This document shows, piece after piece, positions 24,936 through 33,102 of a stretch of 43,545 nucleotides of DNA. The notes beneath the pieces were generated by a model. That model was given only the letters and a program-made list of their open reading frames with translations, was not told the DNA's origin and ran no database searches. The number at the start of each line of letters is the position of its first letter. The stretch's first letter is position 1. The DNA lies in NCBI GenBank assembly GCA_001917435.1, contig MNEA01000016.1, forward strand, positions 1-43,545. Reading direction: 5' to 3'. The DNA comes from Acidobacteria bacterium 13_2_20CM_2_57_6. GTDB taxonomy: Bacteria > Acidobacteriota > Terriglobia > Acidiferrales > UBA7541. Position numbers and translations under genes: made by a program.

Positions 24936-25301
24936 CTAAACCGTCGTGGCCTTCTGCAAGCATGTGTCCGCTTCAAAGATCTGCCGAATTTCGCACTCCC
25001 CATCGCCGGCGACCTTCAGGAAATCCTTCGTTAATTGGATGACCTCTTCCTTGGAATTTGCCCGAAGGATCGCGAACCCGCCCACGACTTCCTTCGCCTC
25101 TGTAAAGGGACCATCGGTCACCGTCAACTTCCCGCTCGAGTTCCGCACCCGCGCGCCAAGTGCGGTGGGCAGGCATCCCTCAGTCGCCAACAGCCAACCG
25201 GCCTTCATGCCTTCCTCGACTAGTTTGCCCATTTTGTTGATCTCCTCTTGCGATGGAGGGCCGGTTCTCTCGGCGTGCTTATAAATGCTTAGGAATTTCA
25301 T
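24936..25301 (-). CDS. YCII/DGPF-domain protein 2
   Basis: 121 residues from the ATG at 25301, preceded by AAGGAG at 9 nt; longer frames starting upstream would run through the promoter region. It shows MKFLSIYKHAERTGPPSQEE, EGCLPTALGARVRNSSGKL and the signature VTDGPFTEAKEVVGGFAIL, then KEEVIQLTKDFLKVAGDGEC. It is clearly paralogous to its two neighbours but diverged well beyond recent duplication. It has its own ECF42-type promoter (copy 2) about 110 nt upstream and is 48 nt from promoter copy 1 of the next gene. Function unknown. Confidence 0.92.
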   Translation of the reverse strand: MKFLSIYKHAERTGPPSQEEINKMGKLVEEGMKAGWLLATEGCLPTALGARVRNSSGKLTVTDGPFTEAKEVVGGFAILRANSKEEVIQLTKDFLKVAGDGECEIRQIFEADTCLQKATTV

Positions 25302-25410
25302 ATTGTCTTCTCCTTGTTTTGGGTTTGGAGCCGCGCCCTGCGAAACGGTCACGATCTCCTCCAACTAAACTTGTCGAACTAAGGCTTGAAAACTCCGGCC
25401 TCTACAACTA

Positions 25411-25437
25411 CGACGAACGACGCTCTGCGAAATCGAC
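25411..25437 (-). promoter_or_regulatory. ECF42-type promoter, copy 2
   Basis: On the minus strand TGTCGATTT, 7 nt, CGTCGTTCGTC. The -35 is TGTCGA and the -10 core TCGTC, with the same 16-nt spacing as the other copies. The T in CGTC is the one permitted variation at the -10. It precedes YCII protein 2. Confidence 0.72.
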
Positions 25438-25473
25438 AAGGACAAACATTATTTTTCCAAAACCGTTGCACGT

Positions 25474-25902
25474 TCAAGACTCCTTGTGCAACTTGGACTG
25501 CCCCTGCATCTCGGCAAACCCCGCTGCGGCTTCCTTGACGTCGGCCGGGAAGTCCGCAAACTCCTGCACCTGGCGAACCTCGATCAATTCGTTGTCCGAC
25601 CCGGGGCATCGCTTGGCCCATTCGATGGCCTCTTCCCTCGACTTCACCTGAATCATCCAGTACCCCCCAACGATCTCCTTCGCCTCGGCGAACGGCCCGT
25701 CGGTCACCTTGGGTTTGCCCCCGGAGAACGAGACTCGCGCACCCATCGAGGGCGGGTGTAGCCCATCCAGCGCGAGGAGCACGCCTGCCTTCTGTAGCGA
25801 TTCGTTGTACTTCATCATCGCAGCTACGGCCTTGGCGTCCGGCATGGTACCCGGCTCGGCCTTCTCGTAGCCCTTTGGGATCATCAGCATCATGAATCGC
25901 AT
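25474..25902 (-). CDS. YCII/DGPF-domain protein 3
   Basis: 142 residues from the ATG at 25902, with AAGGAG 9 nt upstream (a longer frame to 26073 would include the promoter). It begins MRFMMLMIPKGYEKAEPGTM and carries LLALDGLHPPSMGARVSFSG and VTDGPFAEAKEIVGGYWMIQ. It ends with an extra ~25-residue helix (DVKEAAAGFAEMQGQSKL) not seen in the other two copies. This longer variant matches the YCII subfamily with a PDA...MMKYNE segment. It has its own ECF42-type promoter (copy 3). Function unknown. Confidence 0.92.
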   Translation of the reverse strand: MRFMMLMIPKGYEKAEPGTMPDAKAVAAMMKYNESLQKAGVLLALDGLHPPSMGARVSFSGGKPKVTDGPFAEAKEIVGGYWMIQVKSREEAIEWAKRCPGSDNELIEVRQVQEFADFPADVKEAAAGFAEMQGQSKLHKES

Positions 25903-25985
25903 GGCGGTGTCTCCTTCTCGTTTAGGTTCCGGACCTGGGCTTTCGGCCCGTCTGGACCGACGGAACCGGGTCCCTCCACTTATAC

Positions 25986-26012
25986 GTCGAGCGACGCCCA
26001 GTAAAATCGACA
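25986..26012 (-). promoter_or_regulatory. ECF42-type promoter, copy 3
   Basis: On the minus strand TGTCGATTT, 7 nt, CGTCGCTCGAC, followed by GTATAAG. This is the best match among the four copies. The predicted start point is ~77 nt upstream of YCII protein 3. Confidence 0.75.
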
Positions 26013-26094
26013 GGTTACCGTATCTTTTTTGCTGGAAATTGTTAAAGGTTCGCCAATCACTCCACCCGCCCATATGAGGACGTCCCGGTCAGCT

Positions 26095-26379
26095 CTAGCC
26101 AGCAATTACGCAAAGCAGTGGCCACATCGACGTCACAATTTGTAACAGATGCTGCAAACACTTGGAATCCCCGCAAAGATTCACTGACACACACTGCCAG
26201 CCCGCCAGAATAACCGGCCTCAATACCTCTAACGCAAGCCGTATTGTTCCTTCGAAAACGCTCCACCCATGTACCGCAGTCCCATCATACCTGCCAATCA
26301 ACGTGGCGAGCGCAAACCCAACGACGGCAACTCCCACGATTAGCTTAAAGTTCCCAAAGTATGTGTCCTGTCCTTTCAT
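26095..26379 (-). CDS. Small membrane protein of the ECF42 regulon
   Basis: 94 residues from an ATG at 26379 preceded by GGGAGGGGG. The N-terminus MKGQDTYFGNFK leads into a transmembrane segment (LIVGVAVVGFALATLIG, ~13-30). The second half has two further hydrophobic stretches (LALEVLRPVILAGWQCVSV and LLQIVTSMWPLLCVIAG) and three Cys. I do not recognise a family. The case for a real gene rests on the good ribosome binding site, the membrane-protein pattern, and an ECF42-type promoter copy whose predicted start point is only ~35 nt upstream. It may act as the envelope partner of the DGPF genes, but this is inferred from shared control only. Confidence 0.65.
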   Translation of the reverse strand: MKGQDTYFGNFKLIVGVAVVGFALATLIGRYDGTAVHGWSVFEGTIRLALEVLRPVILAGWQCVSVNLCGDSKCLQHLLQIVTSMWPLLCVIAG

Positions 26380-26421
26380 GGCCCCCTCCCGTGCTTCCTT
26401 TCTCCCTGGCTCTACCTTAAT

Positions 26422-26448
26422 GTCGAACGAGGGGCCACCAAATCGACA
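26422..26448 (-). promoter_or_regulatory. ECF42-type promoter, copy 4
   Basis: On the minus strand TGTCGATTT, 7 nt, CCTCGTTCGAC, with TGTCGA and TCGAC 16 nt apart. It lies ~40 nt upstream of the small membrane protein gene and diverges from the amino-acid permease. Confidence 0.7.
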
Positions 26449-26653
26449 GCTTCCGCAACTTTTTGCCTCAGCTCAGCCGGCCCGATCTCACTCCTACTCG
26501 TGCAGGAATCCTTCGCCTGGGCAAAAGGAATTTCGTCGATACTCTGCGATAAAAATGGCAATCGAGTAGCATTGGAATCCCCCACTTCTAGCTTGCTTTT
26601 TCCCATCTCCCCGATATGATGGCTCCGTTTCGCGCATACCTCGAGACCGCACA

Positions 26654-28075
26654 TTGTCTGGCACAACGGAAGCCTCTTCCATTGCTAGCTCCACGCGAGC
26701 AGCTGGTCGCGGCCGCCTGCTTCAGGTTCTAGGCATGTGGTTTGGCATGGCCGCGGCCATCGGCAACACCATCGCGGCCGGCATCGTTCGTACGCCCGGC
26801 GACGTTGCCAAACTTCTCCCTAACGTCTGGATGTTTCTTGCCGTTTGGATTCTCGGCGGGCTCTACGCATTTTCCGGTGCATCTTCCATGGCGGAGCTTG
26901 GCGCCGCCATTCCCCGCAGCGGCGGCCAGTACAATTTTTCTCGCCGCGCCCTCGGGGACTACGCCGGATTCATCGTCGGCTGGAGCGATTGGCTATCCAC
27001 GTGCGGCACTGCCGCCGCCGTCGGCATCGTCATCGCGGAATACAGCGGCCACCTTTTTCCTGTTCTCGCGGGCAACACAAAAATAGAAATCATTTCCATT
27101 GCCATCATCTGCGCTCTTGGAGTCTTGCAATGGCGCGGCATTCGCTGGGGCAGTGGCGCGCAACTTTCCACCGCCGCAATGAAGACCGGGGCCTTTTTTA
27201 TTTTAGTCCTCGCTTGTTTTCTTCTCGGCGGCCCGGCGCATAAAGCGACAATGCAATCCGCCTCTTCATCGCTTCCTTTGCCCGCGGGATGGCCCCTGGC
27301 CATCGCCATCATGCTCGGTTTGCAGGCCGTGATTTACACCATCGATGGCTGGGACGGCGTCATTTATTTTGGTGAGGAAGTTCGTAATCCCGGGCGCGAT
27401 ATTCCGCGCGCCATCTTCGGCAGCGTCTTTTCCATTATGGGAATTTATCTGCTGCTGAATCTCATCGCGCTCTATATTTTGCCGATGCGGGAAATCGCCG
27501 GGAATAATTTCGTTCTCGGCGCCGTCGCCGATCGCGTCTTCGGAGCCCTCGGCGACCCCATCATCCGCTCCATCATGATCATTTCCATGTTGAGCTGTCT
27601 CAATGCCAATCAGCTTTTCTGCACGCGCACTCTTTATGCCATGAGCTGCGATGGATTATTTTTCCGCCGCGCCACGCAAGTGAACACCGGCGGCACTCCC
27701 ACGGTATCTCTTCTCCTCAGCACAATCGTCGGCGTCCTCTTCGTGCTCATTTCCTTCCTCAGCTCCAATGCCTTCGAACGCGTTATCGCTATGCTCTCGT
27801 TCTTTTTTGTCGCCAACTATACCCTTTCTTATTTTTCTCTTTTTGCGCTGCGCAAGCGCGAGCCGCAGATGGCGCGGCCTTACCGGGCGTGGGGATATCC
27901 CTGGTCGACAGGAATCGCCCTCGCCGCTTCCGTGCTCTTCTTAATTGGTTCGATTGTCACCGACCAGAAAAACGCCCCGCTCGCGCTTGGAATGCTGGTG
28001 CTCAGCTATCCGGTCTTTCGCGTTTTGAAGTGGGTTACCCAACGCGCTGGCGTGCTCGCTGGAAAAAGTTCTTAG
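26654..28075 (+). CDS. APC-superfamily amino-acid permease
   Basis: 473 residues and about 12 membrane segments. The first carries the APC substrate-binding unwound helix GMAAAIGNTIAAGIVRTPGD. Later elements include ELGAAIPRSGGQYNFSRRA (consensus loop before TM3), DGWDGVIYFGEEVRNPGRDI (TM6 region and following loop) and ALRKREPQMARPYRAWGYP (loop before the last helices). This pattern is closest to LAT/basic-amino-acid-type APC transporters. The start is uncertain: the reading frame opens at a TTG (26654) without a ribosome binding site, and there is no upstream in-frame ATG. Its 3' end overlaps the convergent dehydrogenase gene by 4 nt. The pairing suggests uptake of an amino acid related to glutamate or proline breakdown. 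Confidence 0.88.
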   Translation: MSGTTEASSIASSTRAAGRGRLLQVLGMWFGMAAAIGNTIAAGIVRTPGDVAKLLPNVWMFLAVWILGGLYAFSGASSMAELGAAIPRSGGQYNFSRRALGDYAGFIVGWSDWLSTCGTAAAVGIVIAEYSGHLFPVLAGNTKIEIISIAIICALGVLQWRGIRWGSGAQLSTAAMKTGAFFILVLACFLLGGPAHKATMQSASSSLPLPAGWPLAIAIMLGLQAVIYTIDGWDGVIYFGEEVRNPGRDIPRAIFGSVFSIMGIYLLLNLIALYILPMREIAGNNFVLGAVADRVFGALGDPIIRSIMIISMLSCLNANQLFCTRTLYAMSCDGLFFRRATQVNTGGTPTVSLLLSTIVGVLFVLISFLSSNAFERVIAMLSFFFVANYTLSYFSLFALRKREPQMARPYRAWGYPWSTGIALAASVLFLIGSIVTDQKNAPLALGMLVLSYPVFRVLKWVTQRAGVLAGKSS

Positions 28076-29646
28076 CTCACTTTTTCCGCAATCGACTTGC
28101 CCTGCATAAACAGCAGCAAATAATCTTTCCCGCCCGCCTTCGAATCCGTTCCGGACATGTTGAATCCGCCGAACGGGTGCGCCCCGACCATCGCGCCCGT
28201 GCACTTCCGGTTCAAATAAAGATTGCCGACGTGAAACGTTTCTTCCGCCTTCTTGATTTTCTCCGGATTCTTCGAGTACACCGCGCCGGTCAACCCAAAC
28301 TCCGTATTGTTTGCGATTTCCAGCGCCTGATCAAAATTCTTCGCCTTGATCACCGCCAGCACCGGCCCGAACACTTCTTCCTGCGCCAGCCGCGCTTTTG
28401 GAGCCACGTCTGCAATAATCGTTGGCTCGATGAAGTACCCGTCCCCCGCTGCGCGCTTCCCGCCCGTCAGCAGCTTCCCTTCTTTCTTTCCGACTTCAAT
28501 GTAATCCAAGATCGTTTTCATCGCCGACTGGCTGACCACCGGCCCCATATAGTTGTTCGGATCGTCGCTCGGCCCCACCGTAATTTTCTTCGTGCGTTCC
28601 ACCAGCTTTTGCACGAACGTGTCGTAAATCTTTTCTGAAACAATCGCTCGCGAGCACGCCGAACATTTCTGCCCTTGATAGCCGAACGCCGCCTGTACCG
28701 TGCCTTCCACCGCCGCGTCAATATCCGCCTCTTCGTCCACCACGATGCCGTCTTTACCGCCCATCTCCAGCACTGTGCGCTTGATCCACATTTGTCCCGG
28801 CACAGTCTTCCCCGCCAGCTCGCTGATTCGCAGCCCCACTTCCTTCGATCCCGTGAACCCGATGTACCGCGTCTTCGGGTGGGTGACCAGCGTATCTCCA
28901 ACCGCCCCGCCCGGCCCGGTGATGAAGTCCACCGCTTCCTTCGGAATGCCTGCCTCAAAAAGAATGTCGATAAATTTTGCCGCAATCGTTGGCGAATCGC
29001 TGGCCGGCTTGAGCACCACCGTGTTCCCGGTGACCAGCGACGCCGCGACCAGTCCCGCCATGATGGCGCACGGAAAATTCCACGGGGGGATGATTACGCC
29101 CACGCCCAGCGGAATATACATAAGGTAGTTGCGCTCGCCGCGCATCGGCACTAGCTTTTGCGGCTCGCCCAATCGCAGCATTTCGCGCCCGTAGAATTCC
29201 AGGAAGTCGATGGTTTCCGCGATGTCCGCATCCGCTTCCACCCACGTCTTGCCCACTTCATAGCACACCAGCGCGTTCAGTTCATATTTCCTTTCGCGCA
29301 CGATCTGCGACGCTCGAAAAAGAAACTTTGCCCGCTCCTGCGGCGAAACTTTTTTCCACGTGTCAAAGTATCTGTTGGCGTCTTCGATGGCCTGCCGCGC
29401 CATCTCCGCCGTGGCATTCTGGAAAACACCGATAATTTCCATCGGATGCGAAGGGTTCGTCGACGTGCGCTTTTCCGTTGTGGTCACCTTTTTGCCGTTG
29501 AGCCACATCGGGTATTCGCGCCCAAACTCCGCCTTCACCTTTTTCAGTGCCTCTTCCATGCGCGTCCGGTTTTCCGGCTTCGTAAAATCAATAAACGGCT
29601 CGTTGGTGAACTCTGAAACGTGAACAATCTTTTCGGCAGTAGCCAT
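28072..29646 (-). CDS. L-glutamate gamma-semialdehyde dehydrogenase (1-pyrroline-5-carboxylate dehydrogenase)
   Basis: 524 residues, the length of RocA/PruA-type enzymes. ALDH motifs are intact: the oxyanion Asn in IPPWNFPCAIMAGLVAASL, NAD-binding FTGSKEVGLRI, the general base Glu in LEMGGKDGIVVDEEADID, the catalytic Cys in FGYQGQKCSACSRAIV, and EEVFGPVLAVIKA near the C-terminus. The N-terminal segment (EFTNEPFIDFTKPENRTRM) and the NRKCTGAMVGAHPFGGFNMSG element are typical of the P5C dehydrogenase subfamily. It oxidises glutamate semialdehyde to glutamate with NAD in proline/arginine catabolism. GAGGAGG precedes the ATG. No proline dehydrogenase gene is in the window. Confidence 0.93.
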   Translation of the reverse strand: MATAEKIVHVSEFTNEPFIDFTKPENRTRMEEALKKVKAEFGREYPMWLNGKKVTTTEKRTSTNPSHPMEIIGVFQNATAEMARQAIEDANRYFDTWKKVSPQERAKFLFRASQIVRERKYELNALVCYEVGKTWVEADADIAETIDFLEFYGREMLRLGEPQKLVPMRGERNYLMYIPLGVGVIIPPWNFPCAIMAGLVAASLVTGNTVVLKPASDSPTIAAKFIDILFEAGIPKEAVDFITGPGGAVGDTLVTHPKTRYIGFTGSKEVGLRISELAGKTVPGQMWIKRTVLEMGGKDGIVVDEEADIDAAVEGTVQAAFGYQGQKCSACSRAIVSEKIYDTFVQKLVERTKKITVGPSDDPNNYMGPVVSQSAMKTILDYIEVGKKEGKLLTGGKRAAGDGYFIEPTIIADVAPKARLAQEEVFGPVLAVIKAKNFDQALEIANNTEFGLTGAVYSKNPEKIKKAEETFHVGNLYLNRKCTGAMVGAHPFGGFNMSGTDSKAGGKDYLLLFMQGKSIAEKVS

Positions 29647-30338
29647 GGCGGCCCCTCCTCGGTGTCAGACAACCATTCTACTGCCTCCTGAAACGTCGCT
29701 ACAAGCCGCGACGTTCGCCTTAGCGGCATAGCCAACCTCTCTTTCGCTGCGCGATCCCGATGAATCCTGGACATGTTCTTTTCTCAAGGACTCATGGCGT
29801 TTCTCTCGCCATTGCATGTGGGGCTCTTTTGAACCATTGCACGGATGCTCAGTGAGCTCTACCCCTTGGTTTTGTTCTTCTTGCAGAATCGTTCGAACAA
29901 ATGATGCCAATTCGCTAAATACTAGTACTATAATATTTGACAATTTATGTGGTGATTGATCGACGACAGCTCCGGCATCGCACCCCGATACCTTCCTTCC
30001 ATCTTCAGTCCGTTCTTCCAAGTTGTGTATCCTGCAACTCCTTTGTTTGCCACCTCTTACGAAAACTGCCAGGGTGGGGGGACATTCTTTCTATTTTGGA
30101 AAAGCTTGGCGCGTCATGACGACGAGAACTCGATTTTTATTCAAGTTCTTTCTTTTCACATTCTTGCGCACTCTTTTGTGCTCTCGAAGAAATCAACTCT
30201 TTTGTTTTCAGTCTCTTCCGGACTCTTTGCCGCAAAACACCCGGGGTGGGGTATGGAGGCAAGGTTCGCTATTCGCTGGAAAACCGAGGTACGATACCCT
30301 TCCATTCAATCGGCCCAAGGTGGCCTACAAATACAAAA
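29647..30338. other. Long intergenic region before the cupin gene
   Basis: No gene I can support. A 118-codon minus-strand frame (29665-30021) has one hydrophobic stretch but no recognisable family or ribosome binding site. An AT-rich patch at 29917-29942 contains the palindrome TAGTACTA (29923-29930), a TATAAT (29929-29934, plus) and a TTGACA, in positions that do not make one promoter. Two G-rich tracts (AGGGTGGGGGG at ~30071 and CGGGGTGGGG at ~30242) look like a weak direct repeat. Confidence 0.4.
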
Positions 30339-31031
30339 ATGATGAACATCAAAATTGGTTCGGCGCTTATCTTCTCTTTGTCCGCCCTCTTCGCGGCTCA
30401 GAAGGCTTCAGCGCCTGTGCCCGTTGAGCCCCTACCCGTTGAAAATGAGCCGCTTCATCACGTAGTGCTGAAGAATGAATCCGTAGTCGTCATTCATCTG
30501 ACTCTGCCGCCAGGCGAGCGCACGCTCTACCATACTCATACGCACGACCGCGCCGCCATTCCCCTCTCGAGCACCTCGATCACGCAGCAAGTATGGAACG
30601 AGAAGGAAGGCCCGCCATCTATTTCCGAGGCAGGTACCTTTTCCGTGCTGACCCTCCCCGGCAACTCGTACACGCACCGTGTCCACAACGTAGGCGCGAA
30701 TCCTTATGATGTGCTGGACGTCGAGCTTCTGATGCGTCCGCAGTCGCCGTCGCCGGTCACTGCCGCAACTGTTGCCGCGGAAAATCCCAGCGCTCGCATT
30801 TACAATTGGGTCCTTGCTCCCGGCGCCGCGTCCGCCATGCACACGCATGTGCGCCCCTATCTCATCATCGCCACAAGCGGATTCACCTTGAAAATGACCG
30901 CGCCCGACGGTCAATCAATCATGCACGAGATAAAGCGCGGCGATTTCCATTGGGTGGACACCAAAGTCACCCACACTCTTGCCAACGTCGGGAGCACGGG
31001 CGGTCAAATCGTGGAGATTGAACTGAAATAG
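30339..31031 (+). CDS. Secreted double-cupin protein
   Basis: 230 residues from the first of two adjacent ATGs (30339 and 30342); longer frames upstream lack a signal peptide. The N-terminus MMNIKIGSALIFSLSALFAA followed by QKASA is a signal peptide. Two cupin-like halves follow. The first has PPGERTLYHTHTHDRAAIPL (His ligands) and SYTHRVHNVGANPYDVLDVE. The second has APGAASAMHTHVRPYLIIAT and KRGDFHWVDTKVTHTLANVG. The metal-binding His residues are present in both, so it is a bicupin probably acting in the periplasm. Activity unknown. It is 36 nt upstream of the PhyH-like gene and likely co-transcribed. Confidence 0.8.
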   Translation: MMNIKIGSALIFSLSALFAAQKASAPVPVEPLPVENEPLHHVVLKNESVVVIHLTLPPGERTLYHTHTHDRAAIPLSSTSITQQVWNEKEGPPSISEAGTFSVLTLPGNSYTHRVHNVGANPYDVLDVELLMRPQSPSPVTAATVAAENPSARIYNWVLAPGAASAMHTHVRPYLIIATSGFTLKMTAPDGQSIMHEIKRGDFHWVDTKVTHTLANVGSTGGQIVEIELK

Positions 31032-31067
31032 CTGCCAATCAAAGAAACGAAGAGTCGAGCGCCTAGC

Positions 31068-31940
31068 ATGATCGAAGACTTGTCCCGTTACCATCAACCC
31101 GTCAGCGCGCTGTTCCCCCGCTCCACCTCTACTCGCGACTGGGAGCGGTACCGCCTCACCGAAGAGCAGCTCGAATTCTTCCGCGAAAATGGCTACCTGA
31201 AGGGCGTGCGTATTCTGAACGACGAGCAGGTGGAAGCTCTCCGCGCGGAGTTGGAACAACTCATGGATCCGGCGCATCCCGGCCGGCATTTATTTCACGA
31301 ATACCATTCCAACGAATCGACGGACCCGAACCGCGTGGTTTTTCACGCGCTGGGAGCGTGGCGCGTTCTGCCGGGCTTTCACGATCTGCTTTGGAACCCT
31401 GCGTTCCTCGTGCCGGCGTCGCAGTTGCTCTGCGGTCCGGTGCGCTTCTGGCACGACCAGCTTTTCTGCAAACCGGCGCGGCATGGCGGAGTGGTGGCCT
31501 GGCACCAGGATTATTCGTACTGGACAAGAACGACGCCCTTGGCACATCTCACCTGCTGGATTGGCTTGGACGACTCTACGCGCGAAAACGGTTGCTTGAA
31601 TTACGTTCCCGGAAGCCACAAATGGCCGGACTTGCCCAAACCCGTTCTCACGGGGGAAATGGACGGCATCCGCGAGAGTCTGCCCGAGGAACTAAAAGAA
31701 AAATTCAAACCTGTCGCCATTGAAATGAAAAAAGGGGAAAGTTCCTTTCACCATGCGCGAACCATGCACGGCTCGCGCGCCAACGATACGCCCGCTCCGC
31801 GGCGCGCTACGGTGATCAACGTTTTTCGCGACGGCGTCCTGTCCAATGCGGATGAACCGCTGCTTGCAGGCGTTCCCGTAATTCCTCGCGGCGAGAAAAT
31901 GGGCGGCCAATTTTTCCCGCTGCTGTTCGACGCGGCTTAA
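31068..31940 (+). CDS. Phytanoyl-CoA dioxygenase (PhyH)-family protein
   Basis: 290 residues. An N-terminal part ([36 protein letters not shown]) is typical of PhyH proteins. The Fe(II) ligands are the His and Asp of WHQDYSYW and the distal His in [15 protein letters not shown]. An Arg that could bind 2-oxoglutarate follows (RRATVINVF). The family hydroxylates small molecules with 2-oxoglutarate and oxygen in the cytoplasm; the substrate is unknown. It follows the bicupin gene closely. The ribosome binding site is weak. Confidence 0.9.
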   Translation: MIEDLSRYHQPVSALFPRSTSTRDWERYRLTEEQLEFFRENGYLKGVRILNDEQVEALRAELEQLMDPAHPGRHLFHEYHSNESTDPNRVVFHALGAWRVLPGFHDLLWNPAFLVPASQLLCGPVRFWHDQLFCKPARHGGVVAWHQDYSYWTRTTPLAHLTCWIGLDDSTRENGCLNYVPGSHKWPDLPKPVLTGEMDGIRESLPEELKEKFKPVAIEMKKGESSFHHARTMHGSRANDTPAPRRATVINVFRDGVLSNADEPLLAGVPVIPRGEKMGGQFFPLLFDAA

Positions 31941-31979
31941 ACGCGAAGAGTTTTTTAAAAACGTCTACGGGACGCCGGG

Positions 31980-33044
31980 CTAGTGAGTTGGTTCGAGGAT
32001 GAGTTTCTGGATGCGCCAGTTCAAAAGTTCGGCAACGTAGAGTTCGTCCGCAGAGGGACACGCGATTTCGTGAATCCAGCCGAATTGTCCGAGCTGCTTG
32101 CCGGATTTGCCGAGGACGCCGAGAACTTTTCCATCGAGAGAAAGTTTGTAGATGCGGCCGGGAAAAGCATCGGAAGTATAGAGAACTTGATTTGGTCCGG
32201 GCGTGATGCAAAGGGTCCAGGGCGCGCCGGGAGACATCGTGCCGGTTGTTGCTGTGGGTTTATTGCCGATGGCGGGACGAGCGTCGGCGGGCGCGGGAAC
32301 GTCGATGGTGAATTGGCGTAGGAATTTTCCGTCGGTATTGAAAACCTGGATGCGGCGGTTGCCGCGGTCCGCGACGTAAATATTATTCTGAGCATCGACG
32401 GCGATGCTGTGCGGAACGTTGAACTGGCCGGGCTGATCGCCGGGCTCGCCCCAGGACTTGAGCCAGTTTCCGTCCTTGTCGACTTTGGCGATGCGGGAAT
32501 TGACGTAGCCATCGGTGATGTACGAATTGCCGGAAGTATCCCACGCCACGTCGGTGACCTGGCGGAATATGCCGTCGACGGGAGGAAGCGGCGGCTTGAC
32601 GTGCTTGAGCGGCTCGGTGCCTTCGTCGGAAGCTTCCTGCTTGCGGCCGAAAACTAAAACGACGCGGCCTTCAGGATTGAACTTGATCACCATGTCGGAG
32701 CCTTTGTCGGTGACCCAGATGTTGTCGTCCTTATCGACTTTCACGGTGTGCGCGAAAGACCAGGCGTAAAGATGATGGCCGATCTCGCGGAGAAATTTCC
32801 CATCGGGCGAAAATTCGAGGAGTTGCGCGGCAGCCGCAGCGTAAGCGGGGCCCGTGGTGTTGCCGCGTGAGAAGACGAAAACGTGACCCTTGGAATTGAC
32901 GGCCACACCGGTAGCCTCGCCGAGATAAATATCGGGCGGAAGCTTCAGAAAATCGGGAACAGAGTGCAAGCGGATTTCGGGCGGCTGCTGGGCAAAAAGA
33001 GGAGCGGCTGCGAAAAAGAGCTGAAGAAAAATAGAGCGTTTCAT
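31980..33044 (-). CDS. Secreted NHL-repeat beta-propeller protein
   Basis: 354 residues from the ATG at 33044, where the signal peptide begins (MKRSIFLQLFFAAAPLFAQQ); the frame can be extended 14 codons without purpose. At least five NHL-type blades are visible, for example GVAVNSKGHVFVFSRGN, TVKVDKDDNIWVTDKGSDMVIKF, DVAWDTSGNSYITDGYVNSRIAKV, SIAVDAQNNIYVADRGNRRIQVF and EIACPSADELYVAELLNWRIQKL. It is likely a six-bladed propeller in the periplasm or outside the cell. No catalytic residues of peptidyl-alpha-hydroxyglycine lyases were recognised. It lies convergent to the PhyH gene with a 39-nt gap. Confidence 0.88.
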   Translation of the reverse strand: MKRSIFLQLFFAAAPLFAQQPPEIRLHSVPDFLKLPPDIYLGEATGVAVNSKGHVFVFSRGNTTGPAYAAAAAQLLEFSPDGKFLREIGHHLYAWSFAHTVKVDKDDNIWVTDKGSDMVIKFNPEGRVVLVFGRKQEASDEGTEPLKHVKPPLPPVDGIFRQVTDVAWDTSGNSYITDGYVNSRIAKVDKDGNWLKSWGEPGDQPGQFNVPHSIAVDAQNNIYVADRGNRRIQVFNTDGKFLRQFTIDVPAPADARPAIGNKPTATTGTMSPGAPWTLCITPGPNQVLYTSDAFPGRIYKLSLDGKVLGVLGKSGKQLGQFGWIHEIACPSADELYVAELLNWRIQKLILEPTH

Positions 33045-33102
33045 GGAATGAAACCTCGCGAGTTCATGAATTTGTCCACGCATCATACGCGGGTTTGGAG
33101 AA

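Noticed and set aside
29665..30021. 118-codon minus-strand frame upstream of the dehydrogenase gene
   Set aside because: No ribosome binding site, no recognisable family, and a composition that becomes polar and irregular after one hydrophobic stretch; cannot be supported as a gene.
30071..30254. Two G-rich tracts that might be a direct repeat or ends of a mobile element
   Set aside because: Match is short and mostly G; no inverted ends, no transposase and no target duplication seen.
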